In this document: positions 1-11,473 of the stretch, piece after piece
Numbering within the stretch: position 1 is the first letter of the stretch
Layout of the letters: every line of letters begins with the position of its first letter
Source of the DNA: Hyperoodon ampullatus
Lineage: Eukaryota; Chordata; Mammalia; Artiodactyla; Ziphiidae
Direction: 5' to 3'
DNA: 64,000 nt
Assembly: GCA_949752795.1 (NCBI GenBank)
Contig: OX457064.1
Location: 37,444,368 to 37,508,367 of the forward strand
Notes under the pieces: generated by a model
The model's database searches: none
What the model saw: the letters and a program-made list of their open reading frames with translations, nothing else
What the model was told of the DNA's origin: nothing
Translations under genes and position numbers: made by a program

Positions 1-89
1 TCCGTAAACACACCATGCTCTCCGAAATCTCAGAGATTTCTTATATACATTGTCTCTTTCTAAATTCCAATCCCATCCCATTTTTCTAT

Positions 90-335
90 ACTGATTCTTA
101 CTTATCCTTCATAGCTTAGCTAAAAATGATTTGATGTAGGATGTCTTTCTGTATCTTATTGTATTTTCTCATTAAATTTTTCAATTCACTTTCATAATAT
201 TTGTTTAATTGACTCCCTTCACCATTATTCTAAGTTCCTTGAGAAGAGGGACCACATTTTCAGTGCCTGGCACAGCATAAAATCATAGTAATGCCTCAGT
301 GCATACCTGAAATGAATGAAGGAATAAATGAATGA
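90..335 (+). repeat. L2-type LINE 3' end fragment
   Basis: The 3' part shows the typical order of an L2 3' end: a 'taagttccttgagaagaggg' block, then 'gtgcctggcaca', then a run of 'gaatgaatg'-like units ending near 335. The 5' part is weaker and its border is a guess. It is non-coding and much diverged, which fits the age of the family. Confidence 0.6.
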
Positions 336-2039
336 GTGATAGTGATGAATCATATGGTAATAAAATTAGAAATACATATGTACATATCCAATTAAAATCC
401 TAAAACAATTATTTATTAGTTCTTTTTGACTGTCTGAATCCAGGTAAACATTGACTGTTTATTGATAAGTAAATGAGTTTCTGGCAAAAGTGATTAAGTA
501 TTTGAAAAAAGCAATCCCCCAAATTTTTCCACCTAAGATGTCATTTCACATTTCCTAGACCCCAAGTTATCTCTTAAAACTCAGTGTGCTGACAGGTGAC
601 AACCACCAAAGTGCAGTAAGGGAGCACTGAGTAAAATAAAACTTACCCATCATGCTGTTTGCCTCAGTAGAGATCACCAAGAATAAGCCACAATCCTGAG
701 TTATCTAAACAGTAAGGCCTAATTCATGAATGATTACCCCGTGTAATATGAGAAAATTAGAACAGAACCGATAAACTATAAGCTAAGATTTTTTTTCCAA
801 TCTCCAATTTGAAAAGTGAAGAATTACTAAATGTTAATAGAAAAGAATAAAACGTCTTAAGGTTATTTAATATTTTCTCTAAAATATCCAATAACTGATT
901 AAAAAAAAATATTGAAGTGCCTTTTATTGAAGGCTCTTCACTGAAACGTGTAGAATCATTGCAGACTTGGAAGGCATATTTTTTTCTGAAAAAGTAAATT
1001 ACTCAATTTAAATGTGGCTAACATCAAAAATTGGAAATGCAAAAACAAGCAATACAACCTCAGTTTGATGACAATGTTGCCCAAATTTCACTTTAGTAAT
1101 ACAAATAAATATTCTTAGCTTATTTTCCACTGTTAATATTTATATCATAATGAAATAAAGAATAAATTAATCAAACTTGAAAAAATAATTTCTAAAACAA
1201 GAATTACTTAAATTGATTAGTCCAGAAATACAATTCTCCCTGATAGTGATTCTGTTCAAGTTACACATGTTTACAGTTTCTTTAAGGTGCACTAATACAT
1301 GGCATAAATGAAAAGAAAATAAATGCAAGAAGCACTCTGAGCTTTTATTTACTATTCTCTTATTCCCAGGGGTCTGAACAGGAAACAAAAATAACCACAA
1401 ATGACTAAAATATCAGTAGGTCTTGAAATATCAACATTTAAGCTAAAGAAAGCTAACTTTTTAATCAAACCCTTACTATTTTGATTTACTTAATTCAAAT
1501 TCCCTCTCTGCAAATATGCTTTTGAATTAAGCAGTCATAACAAACCAAAACACCAACATGAACTGCCAACTCACTTGTAATACCCACTTAGTTCTAAAGT
1601 ATCGCAGTGTTTGCTAGTTCTTTACTATTTGAGAACCAAGTAGAAGCTTCATTGAGCTTCCTGCAGTATGGGAACAAAATCAAACCAATTTACGTGACTT
1701 CAAGGTAATAGGAGCTAAGAACCTAATCCATATCATTTTGTAATTTGAGACAAAAATTTAAGCAGATATAATGATACCTGTAAATGAAACATTCAGTAGA
1801 TGAGAAATGTTAGTGCTGTGAAGTAGGGAATACAGGTATTGATCTAAAAAGTGTCATTTATTCAGCCATCTATACCACTCATCATCTGGAATGTACAGCA
1901 AACTGACTTCTGTAAGAACTAAGACGAAGGTGGGACAAACTGTCTCCTCCATATTTTTCTCTACAACTTATATATTTTTCTAGGTTACAGACAAGTACTA
2001 AATTTTTACTATTTGCAAATAGCTAACACCACTTCCTTC
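336..2039. other. No gene or repeat recognised
   Basis: A+T-rich DNA between two L2 ends. No open frame here looks like a protein, and no splice-flanked candidate was noticed. A run of nine A at about 901-909 is the only simple sequence. Confidence 0.5.
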
Positions 2040-2155
2040 TCATTAAGAAAACTTAATATGTGAGGCAGGGGATTCCCCTCTGACTCCAGAACTTAGTTCA
2101 TCACCTGACATGTAATATAAGTTTAATAAATATTGGTTGAATAAATGATTCTCTC
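2040..2155 (+). repeat. LINE (L2-like) 3' tail
   Basis: A short fragment with 'cacctgacatgtaatataag' followed by 'ttaataaatattggttgaat', the usual end of an L2 3' UTR with one or two tail units. Too short for a firm family call. Confidence 0.45.
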
Positions 2156-2608
2156 AGCAGATACCCCACTCTAATAACACTTTTTTTGAACAAATTACAT
2201 TTGTTTATTTGGCAAATAGACTTTTTTCAAAGAATATGTTCCCACTCCTCTATCAGGAACCCTTGTGTGCCGAAGTATGTAACTGTACTCTGTTTTGAGA
2301 GAAAAGAAGAGTTTTTATTGGTTTTGTGTACTGCCAGCAAGAAACAATTGCCTTTAACCTAAAAAATATTCCAATATTTTCTGAAAGCTTCAATGCTTAG
2401 TATATTTAAGACAAGAGCATATATTAAAAGTTGCAGGAAGGTATGAAAGAAAAAGAGCAGAAATGCCATGCATGAGGCTTCTCTCATTTTCCTCTTCGAT
2501 TTAAACCATGTCTTTTCCTTTTCTACTCTCTAATCTTCAGTCTTACATAATGGGACTAGGACTTCAACCTTTTTTCCACCCTCCCCTTCTCCAGATCTCA
2601 GTTGTTTT
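2156..2608. other. Unique-looking DNA downstream of the candidate exon
   Basis: No repeat recognised. If the minus-strand exon at 2609-2866 is real, this would be its 3' UTR or downstream DNA. It holds a pyrimidine-rich stretch at about 2565-2590 on the plus strand. Confidence 0.4.
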
Positions 2609-2866
2609 CTAAGTTCTGAGGAAATCTTTATTACAAAACAAAAGGCTTATAGTCCCACTAAAACATTCTAATATAGGATTGCACTCACTTTTAAAAAGCA
2701 AAAACATTTCTTTAAACAGCTGGATACTTTCTTCAAATAAAAACTTATGAATAGTCCCAACGTATAAAACCAGCACGAGTGCAACTGTTAAGTAGGAGCC
2801 AATGTCCCACCCACTCACTTCCTCCTTGGCCTGTTCCCCTGGGAATCCAGACTCCACGGAATTCAA
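2609..2866 (-). CDS. Possible coding exon with a membrane segment, gene unknown
   Basis: Reading the minus strand, 'tgtttttcag' sits directly before position 2866, a fair splice acceptor. An open frame of 85 codons then runs to a stop at 2609. Its first third is acidic and polar (…PGEQAKEEVSGWD…) and is followed by a hydrophobic stretch (SYLTVALVLVLYVGTI, about residues 24-39), then a mixed tail. There is no ATG at the start, so it could only be an internal or last exon. Against it: an AATAAA lies inside the frame at about 2628-2633, 258 bases can stay open by chance, and I recognise no family. It could also be part of an old retrocopy. No partner exon was found in the window. Confidence 0.22.
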   Translation of the reverse strand: MNSVESGFPGEQAKEEVSGWDIGSYLTVALVLVLYVGTIHKFLFEESIQLFKEMFLLFKSECNPILECFSGTISLLFCNKDFLRT

Positions 2867-3071
2867 CTGAAAAACACTGTTCTAACAGCATTATTTCTTT
2901 ATTTGCTAAATTCAAATCAGAGGCAAATTACATTAGTCCTCTTTCAAAGAAAAATGCATTACTGTTTCATGGAATTATAAGAATTTGGAATGTATGATTT
3001 GGAAATAATAAAGTTTCACTTTGTACATACAATTTGGGGGTGAAAGTTAATGTTAAAAGATAAAAATTCGG

Positions 3072-3381
3072 GACTTCCCTGGTGGTGCAGTGATTAAGAA
3101 TCTGCCTGCCAATGCAGGGGACACGGGTTCGAGCCCTGGTCCGGGAGGATCCCACAGGCCGCGGAGCAACTAGGCCCGTGAGCCACAACTACTGAGCCTG
3201 TGCTCTAGAGCGCACGAGCCACAACTACTGAGCCTGCGCCTGGAGTCCATGCTCTGCAACAAGAGAAGCCACCGCAATGAGAAGCCCGCGTACCGCAGTG
3301 AAGAGTAGCCCCCTCTCGCCGCAACTAGAGAAAGCCCAGGCGCAGCAACAAAGACCCAACGCAGCCAAAAAAGAAAAAAAT
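3072..3381 (+). repeat. CHR-1-type SINE (tRNA-Glu derived)
   Basis: This is the long form of the family, about 310 bp. It has a tRNA-like head with a near-consensus pol III B box (GGTTCGAGCCC, 3126-3136), the internal doubled motif 'gagccacaactactgagcc' (3180 and 3219), then 'gaagagtagccccc' and 'acccaacgcagcc' before an A-rich tail. The flanks match only loosely (aaaaattc / aaaaaatc), so the target-site duplication is uncertain. It is older and more diverged than the short CHR copies in this window. Confidence 0.88.
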
Positions 3382-3387
3382 CATCCA

Positions 3388-3702
3388 AAATTGCATAATT
3401 TCAAACCTAGCCAGATAAATGCATTGGCACCCGTGTTTATGTTATTGCCACATGGTGGCACCACTCTTGTTCGTAAGTAGAAATACCCACTATCCTTTGT
3501 CAGAAGTGCTTCGGATATGAGTTTTAAAATAATTATGCAAGCTTGGAATTATGCAAAGTTTTCAGGCCTTGAGCATTTTAATGAAATGTGACTTCCCTAT
3601 GCTGATTCCAAATTTAGCTTTCTAAACTTGGGTAAGAACAAAGACTAATACCATATTGTTGGTTGGTCTGGAGAGTTGTTTTGCTTTAATTTAAATTATG
3701 GA
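3388..3702. other. Short unique interval between SINE and MIR
   Basis: A+T-rich; no open frame or repeat recognised. Confidence 0.4.
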
Positions 3703-3975
3703 GCCAACACCAATATAGCACTTACTATGTGCCACACACCGTTCTGAATGCTTTAAAAGAAATGTTAACTCATTTATCCTTCTTCACAACACTATAAGGT
3801 TGTGCTATCTGGTAACCCACGGGGTAGACACAATTATGAGCCTCATTTCACCAATGAGGAAAATGTAGGCCACAGAGGAAATTGGCCAAGGTCACACGGC
3901 TACTTAGTGGTGCAACAGGAATTAGAACATACACCAACCAGCTGCAGAGTCTATGGTCTTGGCCACTCCACTATT
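3703..3975 (-). repeat. MIR SINE, nearly full length
   Basis: Read on the plus strand this is the reverse complement of MIR: 'cacttactatgtgcca', 'ttaactcatttatccttctt', 'atttcaccaatgaggaaaat', 'ggccaaggtcacacggct' and 'ttggccactccact' occur in the expected order. The conserved core (3840-3905) is well kept. Confidence 0.85.
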
Positions 3976-5061
3976 ATTCTTCTTGACTTCTGCAAAACAG
4001 GTATCCAATTTAATTTCTACACAGTTCACCTTGAAGTTTGCCTTGATGTAAATGAGAATGAAAAGTTTTTTGTTAAAATAATATTACATATTTTTTAGAG
4101 GTAAAAGGAAAGCATTTGCTTGTAACGGCCAATATATACCATAGAGAAATGTGTAATGGAACACATTTCTGCATATTTTAACACATTGGTGAATTTTCAG
4201 GTGTTTCAATGCTCTCTTTAGAAACAATTCTGTATTTAGGAATTGCAAATTTAGTATTTCACCCTTTTCTTTTAGCTACAGAAATTTCTGTTGAGTCTAT
4301 ACAATTTTTAAAAATTCATCTTACTCTCTAATCTGAAATCCACTAACTCACAGGTAAAGACAACCTAATAATGAAGTTATTATTAGTACTTGATTAACTA
4401 AATCACATTGGATTGTTTCAGAAAGAGATACTGAATCATATTAACTGTAAACTGTTAATGAGACTTGAATGTATTGTTCATAAATTTTTAGATTACTTTT
4501 TTAATTGAAGAAAGAAAGCAGTAACAAAAAAGAAGAGGCAGCTGTTTTTTGACAGTATGAGAAAAGATTTGACAGGATAGACTGTGGTGGTTTATCTTTT
4601 TCTTATTTCAGGGTTTTTTTTGGTTCATGATTCCTTGTGCATTATAAAAGATGATCACTAGCCATTAAGGCACAACTTGTTAGGTAAGTGAAAGGGTCTA
4701 CCTAAAAGAAGAGCCTAAAATTGTCAGAAGAATCTAATTTTTTAAAATATATAAAGAGAAATCAATGTGACAGTATATGTGCCTTAAAGATATTCATAAT
4801 TTGGCATAAGAAAATGTAATAATTTTTCTTTTCTGTTTAATTAGACTGTGATTAAAATTTCTATTGCTGGTAGAACTCATAGTATCTGTTTATAGAAATA
4901 GGCTGTATTCAGAGAACTGTCAGCATTACAGAATGCTTCTCAATATTTTAAGCACAGCTTTGAGATAATCAGTCTACAATTTGAAGTGGTATATACAATT
5001 TGTACAAACAAAAGTATAAGAAATAATTTAAAGCATTAAAAATGAACATAACTGTGTAGAG
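3976..5061. other. No gene or repeat recognised
   Basis: A+T-rich DNA with short homopolymers, such as the T run at about 4614-4621. The open frame that starts in the MIR and ends at 4098 has no protein-like composition. Confidence 0.45.
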
Positions 5062-5390
5062 CCGGGGTAAGCAAACTATGGCTCACGGGCCAATTCCAGC
5101 CTGCCTCCTGTTTTTTTACTGCCTGCTACATATGAATGCTTTTCATATTCTTAAACGGTGAAAAAGTAAAGAGAAAAACCTTTCGTGACATGTGAAAATT
5201 ACGTGAAATTCAAATTTCAGTGCTCACAAATAAAGTTTTATTGGAACACAGTCACACCCATTCACTTATTTATTGTCTATGGCTGCTTTTACACCACAAA
5301 AGCAGAGTTGAGTGTGACAGAGGCAGTACAGGCTGCGAAGCCTAAAATAGTTACTATCTGCCCTGAATGAAAAAGTCTGCCAAACCTTGT
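5062..5390. mobile_element. hAT-type non-autonomous DNA transposon fossil
   Basis: The ends form short diverged inverted repeats ('ggggtaagcaaac' near 5063 and 'gtctgccaaaccttg' near 5375). The middle contains 'aataaagttttattggaaca', 'attgtctatggctgcttt' and 'aagcctaaaatagttactat', the hallmarks of a very common MER element of placental mammals. I do not assign the family name. It has no coding capacity. Confidence 0.7.
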
Positions 5391-5704
5391 GGCAGAGAAT
5401 CTACATCTACTTTTTATTCTCATACAGTGACACCTCCCATTGACAATCCAATGCCTAAGCTACCTCTCTACTCTCTACCCTACTGGTATAATGTAGAAGG
5501 ATAAAAATTACCATAGTTTATTTCATCTAAAATAAAACATAATTAGGAAGCAGATTACGCTGACAAGGAAAATTCCATGTAAAAGTAGCTCTAAGTATTT
5601 TTATTGGACTAATATATTAGTTTTAGGCTTTGTTGCTTGCTCTTCGCATTAAGCAGTTAACTAGAAAACAAAAATATAAGTAAGAACGATGACATTTTAA
5701 AGTG

Positions 5705-5860
5705 AGGAATGTATGCTGAGCACTAGCTACAATTTTTGCATGGAGTTTTTTCATTTAATATAGCAATCATTATTCCCATTTTACAGGTGATGATAATGAG
5801 CAATAGACAGGCTAGAGTGAAAACTTCCAAGGTCACATACACAACATTTTTTTAAGTGCT
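5705..5860 (-). repeat. MIR fragment
   Basis: 'attattcccattttacaggt' and 'ccaaggtcacata' match the core and following part of an inverted MIR. Both ends are worn. Confidence 0.6.
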
Positions 5861-7004
5861 ACTTTTTTATCTTGCTTACTTAAAATCATGGTAAATGACA
5901 CTACATGAAAGTCACTGTATCGTACTCCATATTAAAGATTCAGGTGGCTTCTCCTTCTAACTTATCTCTTTTCTATGAGGCAAAGATAACAGACTCTGCA
6001 TGTTAGAAGCTAGATCTAGAACAAATATTTGTTCAATTGAAATTTCTTTTACTAAAAAGAAAATGACACAGACTGCTCCCATCTGTGTAGCAGTTGATAT
6101 ATGATTCCTCATACTACACACACACACACACACACACACACACGGCCAGTACATCTTACAGAAATCAACATGTGAACATTTGAATGAGTTTAGGAAAGGA
6201 ATGCTTAGAAATTACAGGATATTGTGTTTATTTGATGTTAAAATTTTTGTTAATAATGTGTGGGTTGATTTAGTTTGTACTGAATATTTTAAAACCTTGA
6301 GGTTTTAAAGAAACAGCACATGCACCTCAAAGCTACAATAATACCTACTACAAGGTTGGCTATTATATCCTAGTGATAGATCTGCAGCCAAACCACTAAA
6401 GAAATGTGGTGCCTCAAACAAAATAGACCTACTAGTTAGGCATTGTAAGAAAAAAAAACTTATGGACAAAAATAGTTACCCAAATGTCCTTCCAGATATT
6501 AATGTAATTTTAAATTAATGTAACCCAAGATTATAGGAAATATATTGCTAATCACAGAGTTTACCACAGCCATTCTGAATCCAATGGTTTCATTTTATTT
6601 TCCACAGAATTCGTAATATAACTTAGATCAGATGAGTTGAGATTCAACAACTTGAGAACTCATTTATTACACAGAATTTTAAGTTCTAGTTTTTTTTTAA
6701 TGCTTCAACTCAGCAGTTTGGTATCTATAATCCTTCAAATTAAAAAAAAAGTAAATATTACCTTGGTTAAACAAAAAGAAACAAAAGAGAACAAAAACAC
6801 ATGAAAATTTTCTTTATCCTAAGAGAAAAGCCACTTTTATAGTAGTTATTCAGGGTTCCTTTCCCTGTTGGGGTAGAGGGAGAGATAAGGAGACAGAATC
6901 CCATGTGATTCCTTAGGTCAGTGAGGAAATTCAACCTGCCACGTTAGGCATGCTTCTCTAAGATTTATGTAGGTCATTCAGTTGGGTTTATTCCTCTCAC
7001 GGTA
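5861..7004. other. A+T-rich DNA with a CA tract
   Basis: Apart from the microsatellite at 6116-6143 no repeat was recognised. T and A runs occur near 6450, 6690 and 6740. No plausible exon. Confidence 0.4.
6116..6143. repeat. (CA)14 microsatellite
   Basis: Uninterrupted AC dinucleotides over 28 bases. Confidence 0.98.
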
Positions 7005-7630
7005 AATTTGGCAGGATGCAGGATTTAGTCAAAGTCAAGGTTCAGAAATTTCTGGGCATGTCTGGAGAGCAGGTGGGGCTGGCACAACAGATGTCCATTT
7101 GCATAAATGACTAAGGCATCTCCTAAGAAAAACTCATCTTCAGCAAAGAGGAAGCCAGGCCTGACACACGTGACCTGATAACCAAGCCTCAGGGCCTGAG
7201 TGATTCTGATTCTCAACACAAGGTGCATCCCTCCTCTGTCTACTCTCACCTCCAGGTCCCAGGGTGCAAACCTAGATCCCACCCTCTATGCTGCTCTGAA
7301 AATGCTTTCACCAAACTCATCAGTAACATCAAATTGTTAAAACCAAGGCTTGGTGTTACTTGATTCTCACAATCATGGGACACAGTTGTTTTAGAGAATA
7401 GATAAATGAATCGATCTATCAGTCCATCTTCTTTCAATCACTGGCTAATACCCAAGATCTTGCCAAAGGAGAGAAGCAGAACATGGCAGAAAGAAAACTG
7501 AGTCCTTGGTTCTAATCTTCATCACTCTACTTCTATGGGCCTTGGGTTCTTCATGTATAAGACAAATAAAAACTAAGAGGCTGAAGTAATGATCTCAAGG
7601 CTTGTTTTAGGGCCAAGGCTATTCTTTATT
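7005..7630. other. G+C-richer block, possible worn repeats
   Basis: Richer in G+C than its surroundings. The right part (about 7490-7620) has 'ttggttctaatcttcatcac', 'gggccttgggttcttcatgt' and 'gaagtaatgatctcaaggc', which resemble a plus-strand MIR. The left part is unassigned. The open frames on the minus strand (7025-7437) look like chance. Confidence 0.3.
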
Positions 7631-10329
7631 CTTTCCCAACCTTCAAATATATAGAATATATATTAGTCTCTATTAGAAAGTCTGTCTCATGAGATAGGCA
7701 ATTCCTGTTGCCTTCATTGACTTTTTGGGTAAATCAACAACCAGAAGGGCAGGGTCTGACCATAGAGAAAGCAAGGGGTCCTAGGAGGAAAGAGAGGGAT
7801 GCCTACCAAATAGAAGAAAATGACAGAGAATGGAAAGCAGGAACTCCTTTAGAAAAGCTTTATCTAATTAAAAATTATCCTAGGGCATGCTTTGCCTGAG
7901 ATATAAAACTCAATTATGGTCAAAATTATTCTATTCCCTGATTGTGGTGTATGGAAACTTCTCAAACCTTCCATTATAGACAGCAAAACACACTTTCCAT
8001 TTTTTATTTCAAAGAACATATTTATTTTCCTACAAGAATTGTTTCTCAGTGAGGTATAGTGAACACAGTATTTACATTTTGTTTTATTAATTACTTATGA
8101 AAATAAGAATAAACATTTTCCTCAAAAGTGCTACTACAGAGCAATACAGTACTCAATTTGACAAAAATCAGAAATATTCTGATCCCATGAAATGTAATCG
8201 ATAGTCAAAGGTACCCACATTGCTTAATAAGGTAACAGAAAATTGCCAGTAATTAGGAAGAAGAAAACCAACTAAAGTTGAAAAGTAAAACTGAAAAAAA
8301 AAAATTACCCACAATTTAAATATCTTAGAATTCCTTTTTTTGGTTAATGTATAAAAATAACATTACCTGCAAAGGTTTATACAAGTAAAATTACCATCAC
8401 ACATCAATACTTATTTTAATTATTTCAGTGCATTTAGATATGAACTAAGTTTTGGGTTTCTTTTTTTTCTTTTTCCCTAAAAGAATCGTCCTTTTTTTTT
8501 TCCTCTACAGAAGTACCCTAACTGTCCAAAGCATTTGGTCCTGTTCAATAGCTAAAGAACTCTTTTTTTTCTCCTCTCTCTAATTTGGCTTCAAGTCAAT
8601 GCTGTTTTTCTCATTCCAACTGTTTTGGACATATGCTGGCCCAACTAACAATGGTAAACACAGCAAGCTGTCTCTGATATGGTGCTGATTAAGTCATCTT
8701 GTGAGCAAGCAGAGTTTGGATGTTAAGATGCTAAGAAAAAAACTACTTTCAGAAATTCTCCTCCCTTTGAAAAATATTTGGATTTTCAATTTTAAATTAT
8801 ATGATAAACAAACCATGGGATACTTTGAAAATACATTCACTCAATGCTGGCCTAGGCATTTAAGAAAAATAGAAAACGAAAACATGGTTCTTATATTCAT
8901 GGATTTTACAGTTTAAAAGTATAAGGGAAAGCATAGGGAAGAATGGAGCCCAAACATGGGCTTAAAAATAACTTTCTAAAGAATGGCACTTGCATGTCTT
9001 GCAAGAAAAAAGGTATAAAATTGAAATCATGAATACTTTGAATTGCATTTTTATATGCTATTAGTAAAATATTAGTACAAAACTAGTACCTTAAACCAAA
9101 AGATTTAGGAATAGAGATCCAATGAATACCATAAGCATGTGGTACAAAATAATTGGAAGGAATACAAATATTGTAGAGTACATAATTGTTATTCAGAATG
9201 AAAAATTATTTTTAAATATTGGCTCAGATTCTGTTTTTGTACATGTGAATCGAGCACTTATTTTTTACTTAGCTTAGATAGCTAAGTGCCAGCTTCCTCT
9301 CATTATGCAAACAGATAAAACCAAATTGTTAAATAAAGCCAGAAATACAATTCTTCTCTTAAAATACATATATATTTGGAACCCTAAGAGGAAAAAGCAA
9401 CTCAAAAACGGGACCATCTCAAACTTAAGAAAACTGTAATACTTTATTTATCACCAAAGCTCTCACCAGGTTAATACTATCCATTATTTGACAGATGTGA
9501 AAGCAAGACAGATTAATTTATAATCATGGACAATTTTTTTTTCAGTTTTACTCTTAAAATTTAACTCAGTTTTCTTACCTCTAAACAATGCAGGCCCCAA
9601 AAATAGAAGGGTGAGGAGTAATAACTAGTTGTTGTTATCAAAAGATTTACAATCTAAGCAGGGTGGGTATCTGAGGGAAGAAATGGTGAGAAAACATACA
9701 AAAGATATAGAATATGATAAAGTCTACACTTAATGATCTGAATAGATAATTAGGGATGTTGATGGGTGCAAATTTTTGAGAGTTTTCTCTATGAAATGTA
9801 TTGTGCTAAGCACCTTAAATACATTATGAAATCACAGAAATAGTAACAATTTTTTCTATAGGGGTCATAAGAAATGCTCCTGAGTACAATGTATTAAGAG
9901 GATGGTAGATGGAGAAATAACTAAAAAGCTAACAGCAACAACAAAAGCAGACAAGAAGATAACCATTGAATAGCTAAGGTACCGAACACAGAATAGAAAG
10001 GGATGAATTTAAGGGATGTCTTCAAGGTACAGTCAGCAAGACTGGAAGACCAACTGAATGAAATAACTAGGAATTCTTTAAAAAAAAATCACTGATATAT
10101 TTAGATTATGGTAGCATTGTTACAGCAACACTGAACATTTTTGTTAATTTTAAAATTATAGGGCAAAAGAACATATAATTTTATTTTCTTTAAAAAGGCA
10201 AAATCTTTCGATGGCAAAAGTGGGGAGCACATAAATGGCAATAAACTATTTTGTAGTCATCAATATGTTTTCTAACTGTACAAAACCATATTATAATATA
10301 TTTAGAAATTCTGGGAAACTTTTGATCAG
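7631..10329. other. Long A+T-rich stretch, nothing recognised
   Basis: Contains pyrimidine-rich segments at about 8460-8510 and 8560-8580 and several A or T runs. A small piece near 9785-9840 ('attgtgctaagcaccttaaa') may be an eroded MIR. No gene seen. Confidence 0.4.
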
Positions 10330-10678
10330 TAAATACAATCAAACTAAGTAAAAGGTCAATAAAAATGACCTACACATGAAGAAGGAATAAAATTCTTAGG
10401 CAGAAATTAAACAAAATAACTGCAACACTTGTACACTGAAATTATAAATCATTTTGGAAAGAAATTAAATGAGATGTAAATAAATGGAAATACATCCCAT
10501 GTTCATAGATCAGATGACTTAATATTACTAAGATAGCAATACCCCCCAAATTTATCCGCAGATTCAATACAATCCCTGTCAAATTCCTACTTTTGCTTTG
10601 TTTATTTGCAGAAATTGACAAGCTGATCTTAAAATTCATATGAAAATGGAAGGGACTCACAATAGCCAAAACACTCTT

Positions 10679-10893
10679 TTTTTTTTTTTTTTTTTTTTTT
10701 TGCGGTATGTGGGCCTCTCACTGTTGTGGCCTCTCCCGTTGCGGAGCACAGGCTCCGGACGCGCAGGCCCAACGGCCATGGCTCACGGGCCCAGCCGCTC
10801 CGCGGCATGTGGGATCCTCCCAGACCGGGGCACGAACCCATGTCCCCTGCATCGGCAGGCGGACTCTCAACCACTGCGCCACCAGGGAAGCCC
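10679..10893 (-). repeat. CHR-2-type SINE inside the L1
   Basis: Minus-strand copy: T-rich tail first, then 'gcggtatgtgggcctctcac' and the head 'caccagggaagcc' at the right. A 12-base direct repeat, CAAAACACTCTT, flanks it exactly (10667-10678 and 10894-10905) and rejoins the interrupted L1 sequence, so the insertion is younger than the L1. Confidence 0.95.
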
Positions 10894-11159
10894 CAAAACA
10901 CTCTTGAAAAGAAAAAACAATATGGAGGACACACTTCCTGGTTTTAGAACTTACTACAGAACTATAATAATCAAGACACTGGCATAGAACATGTGTATAT
11001 ATCAATGAAATAGAACTAAGTGTCTAAAAACAAAGCTTTACACTTATGGTCAATTGTTTTGTGACAAGAGTGTTAAGACAGTTCATGGAAAAAGAACAGT
11101 ATTTTCAACAAATTGTGCTAGGACAACTAGATATCGAGATGCAAAAATAATGAAGTTGG

Positions 11160-11473
11160 GACACAGACATAGAGAATGGACCTGAGGACACAGCAGGGTA
11201 AGGGGAAGCTGGGACAAAGTGAGAGAGTGGCATGGACATATATACACTACCAAATGTAAAATGGATGGCTAGTGGGAAGCTGCTGCGCAGCCCAGGGAGA
11301 TCAGCTTGGTGCTTTGTGATCACCTAGCGGGGTGGGATACGGAGGGTGGGAGGGAGATGCAAGAGGGAGGAGATATGGGGATATAGGTATACGTACAGCT
11401 GATGCACTTTTTTATACAGCAGCAACTAACACAACGTTGTAAAGCAATTATACTCCAATACAATTTTAAAAAA
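11160..11473 (+). mobile_element. 5'-truncated younger L1 3' end inside the older L1
   Basis: A cetartiodactyl-type L1 3' UTR: 'gtggcatggacatatataca', 'tagtgggaagctgctgcgca', 'gggagatcagcttggtgctt', a G-rich tract, then 'ttatactccaatacaatttt' and an A-rich tail. It is flanked by ATGAAGTTGG at 11150-11159 and 11474-11483. This is a classic truncated insertion by target-primed reverse transcription. Confidence 0.9.
11329..11354 (+). other. G-quadruplex motif in the L1 3' UTR
   Basis: Five G runs of three or four are spaced by loops of 1, 7, 1 and 1 bases, which satisfies the usual four-run rule. A G-rich tract in the 3' UTR is a known property of mammalian L1s. Confidence 0.75.

Noticed and set aside
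3126..3136. tRNA gene
   Set aside because: The B box is part of a SINE. No cloverleaf with an anticodon arm and acceptor stem can be drawn around it.
6116..6143. CRISPR-like or other regular array anywhere in the window
   Set aside because: All regular repeats are simple microsatellites or dispersed mammalian elements. There is no repeat-spacer pattern, and the DNA is eukaryotic.
10629..11005. Overlapping open frames on both strands, up to 115 codons
   Set aside because: They lie across the CHR SINE, which is G+C-rich and lacks stops in several frames. The same frames recur at the other SINE copies (29.4, 35.2, 35.8, 44.1, 53.3 and 59.2 kb).
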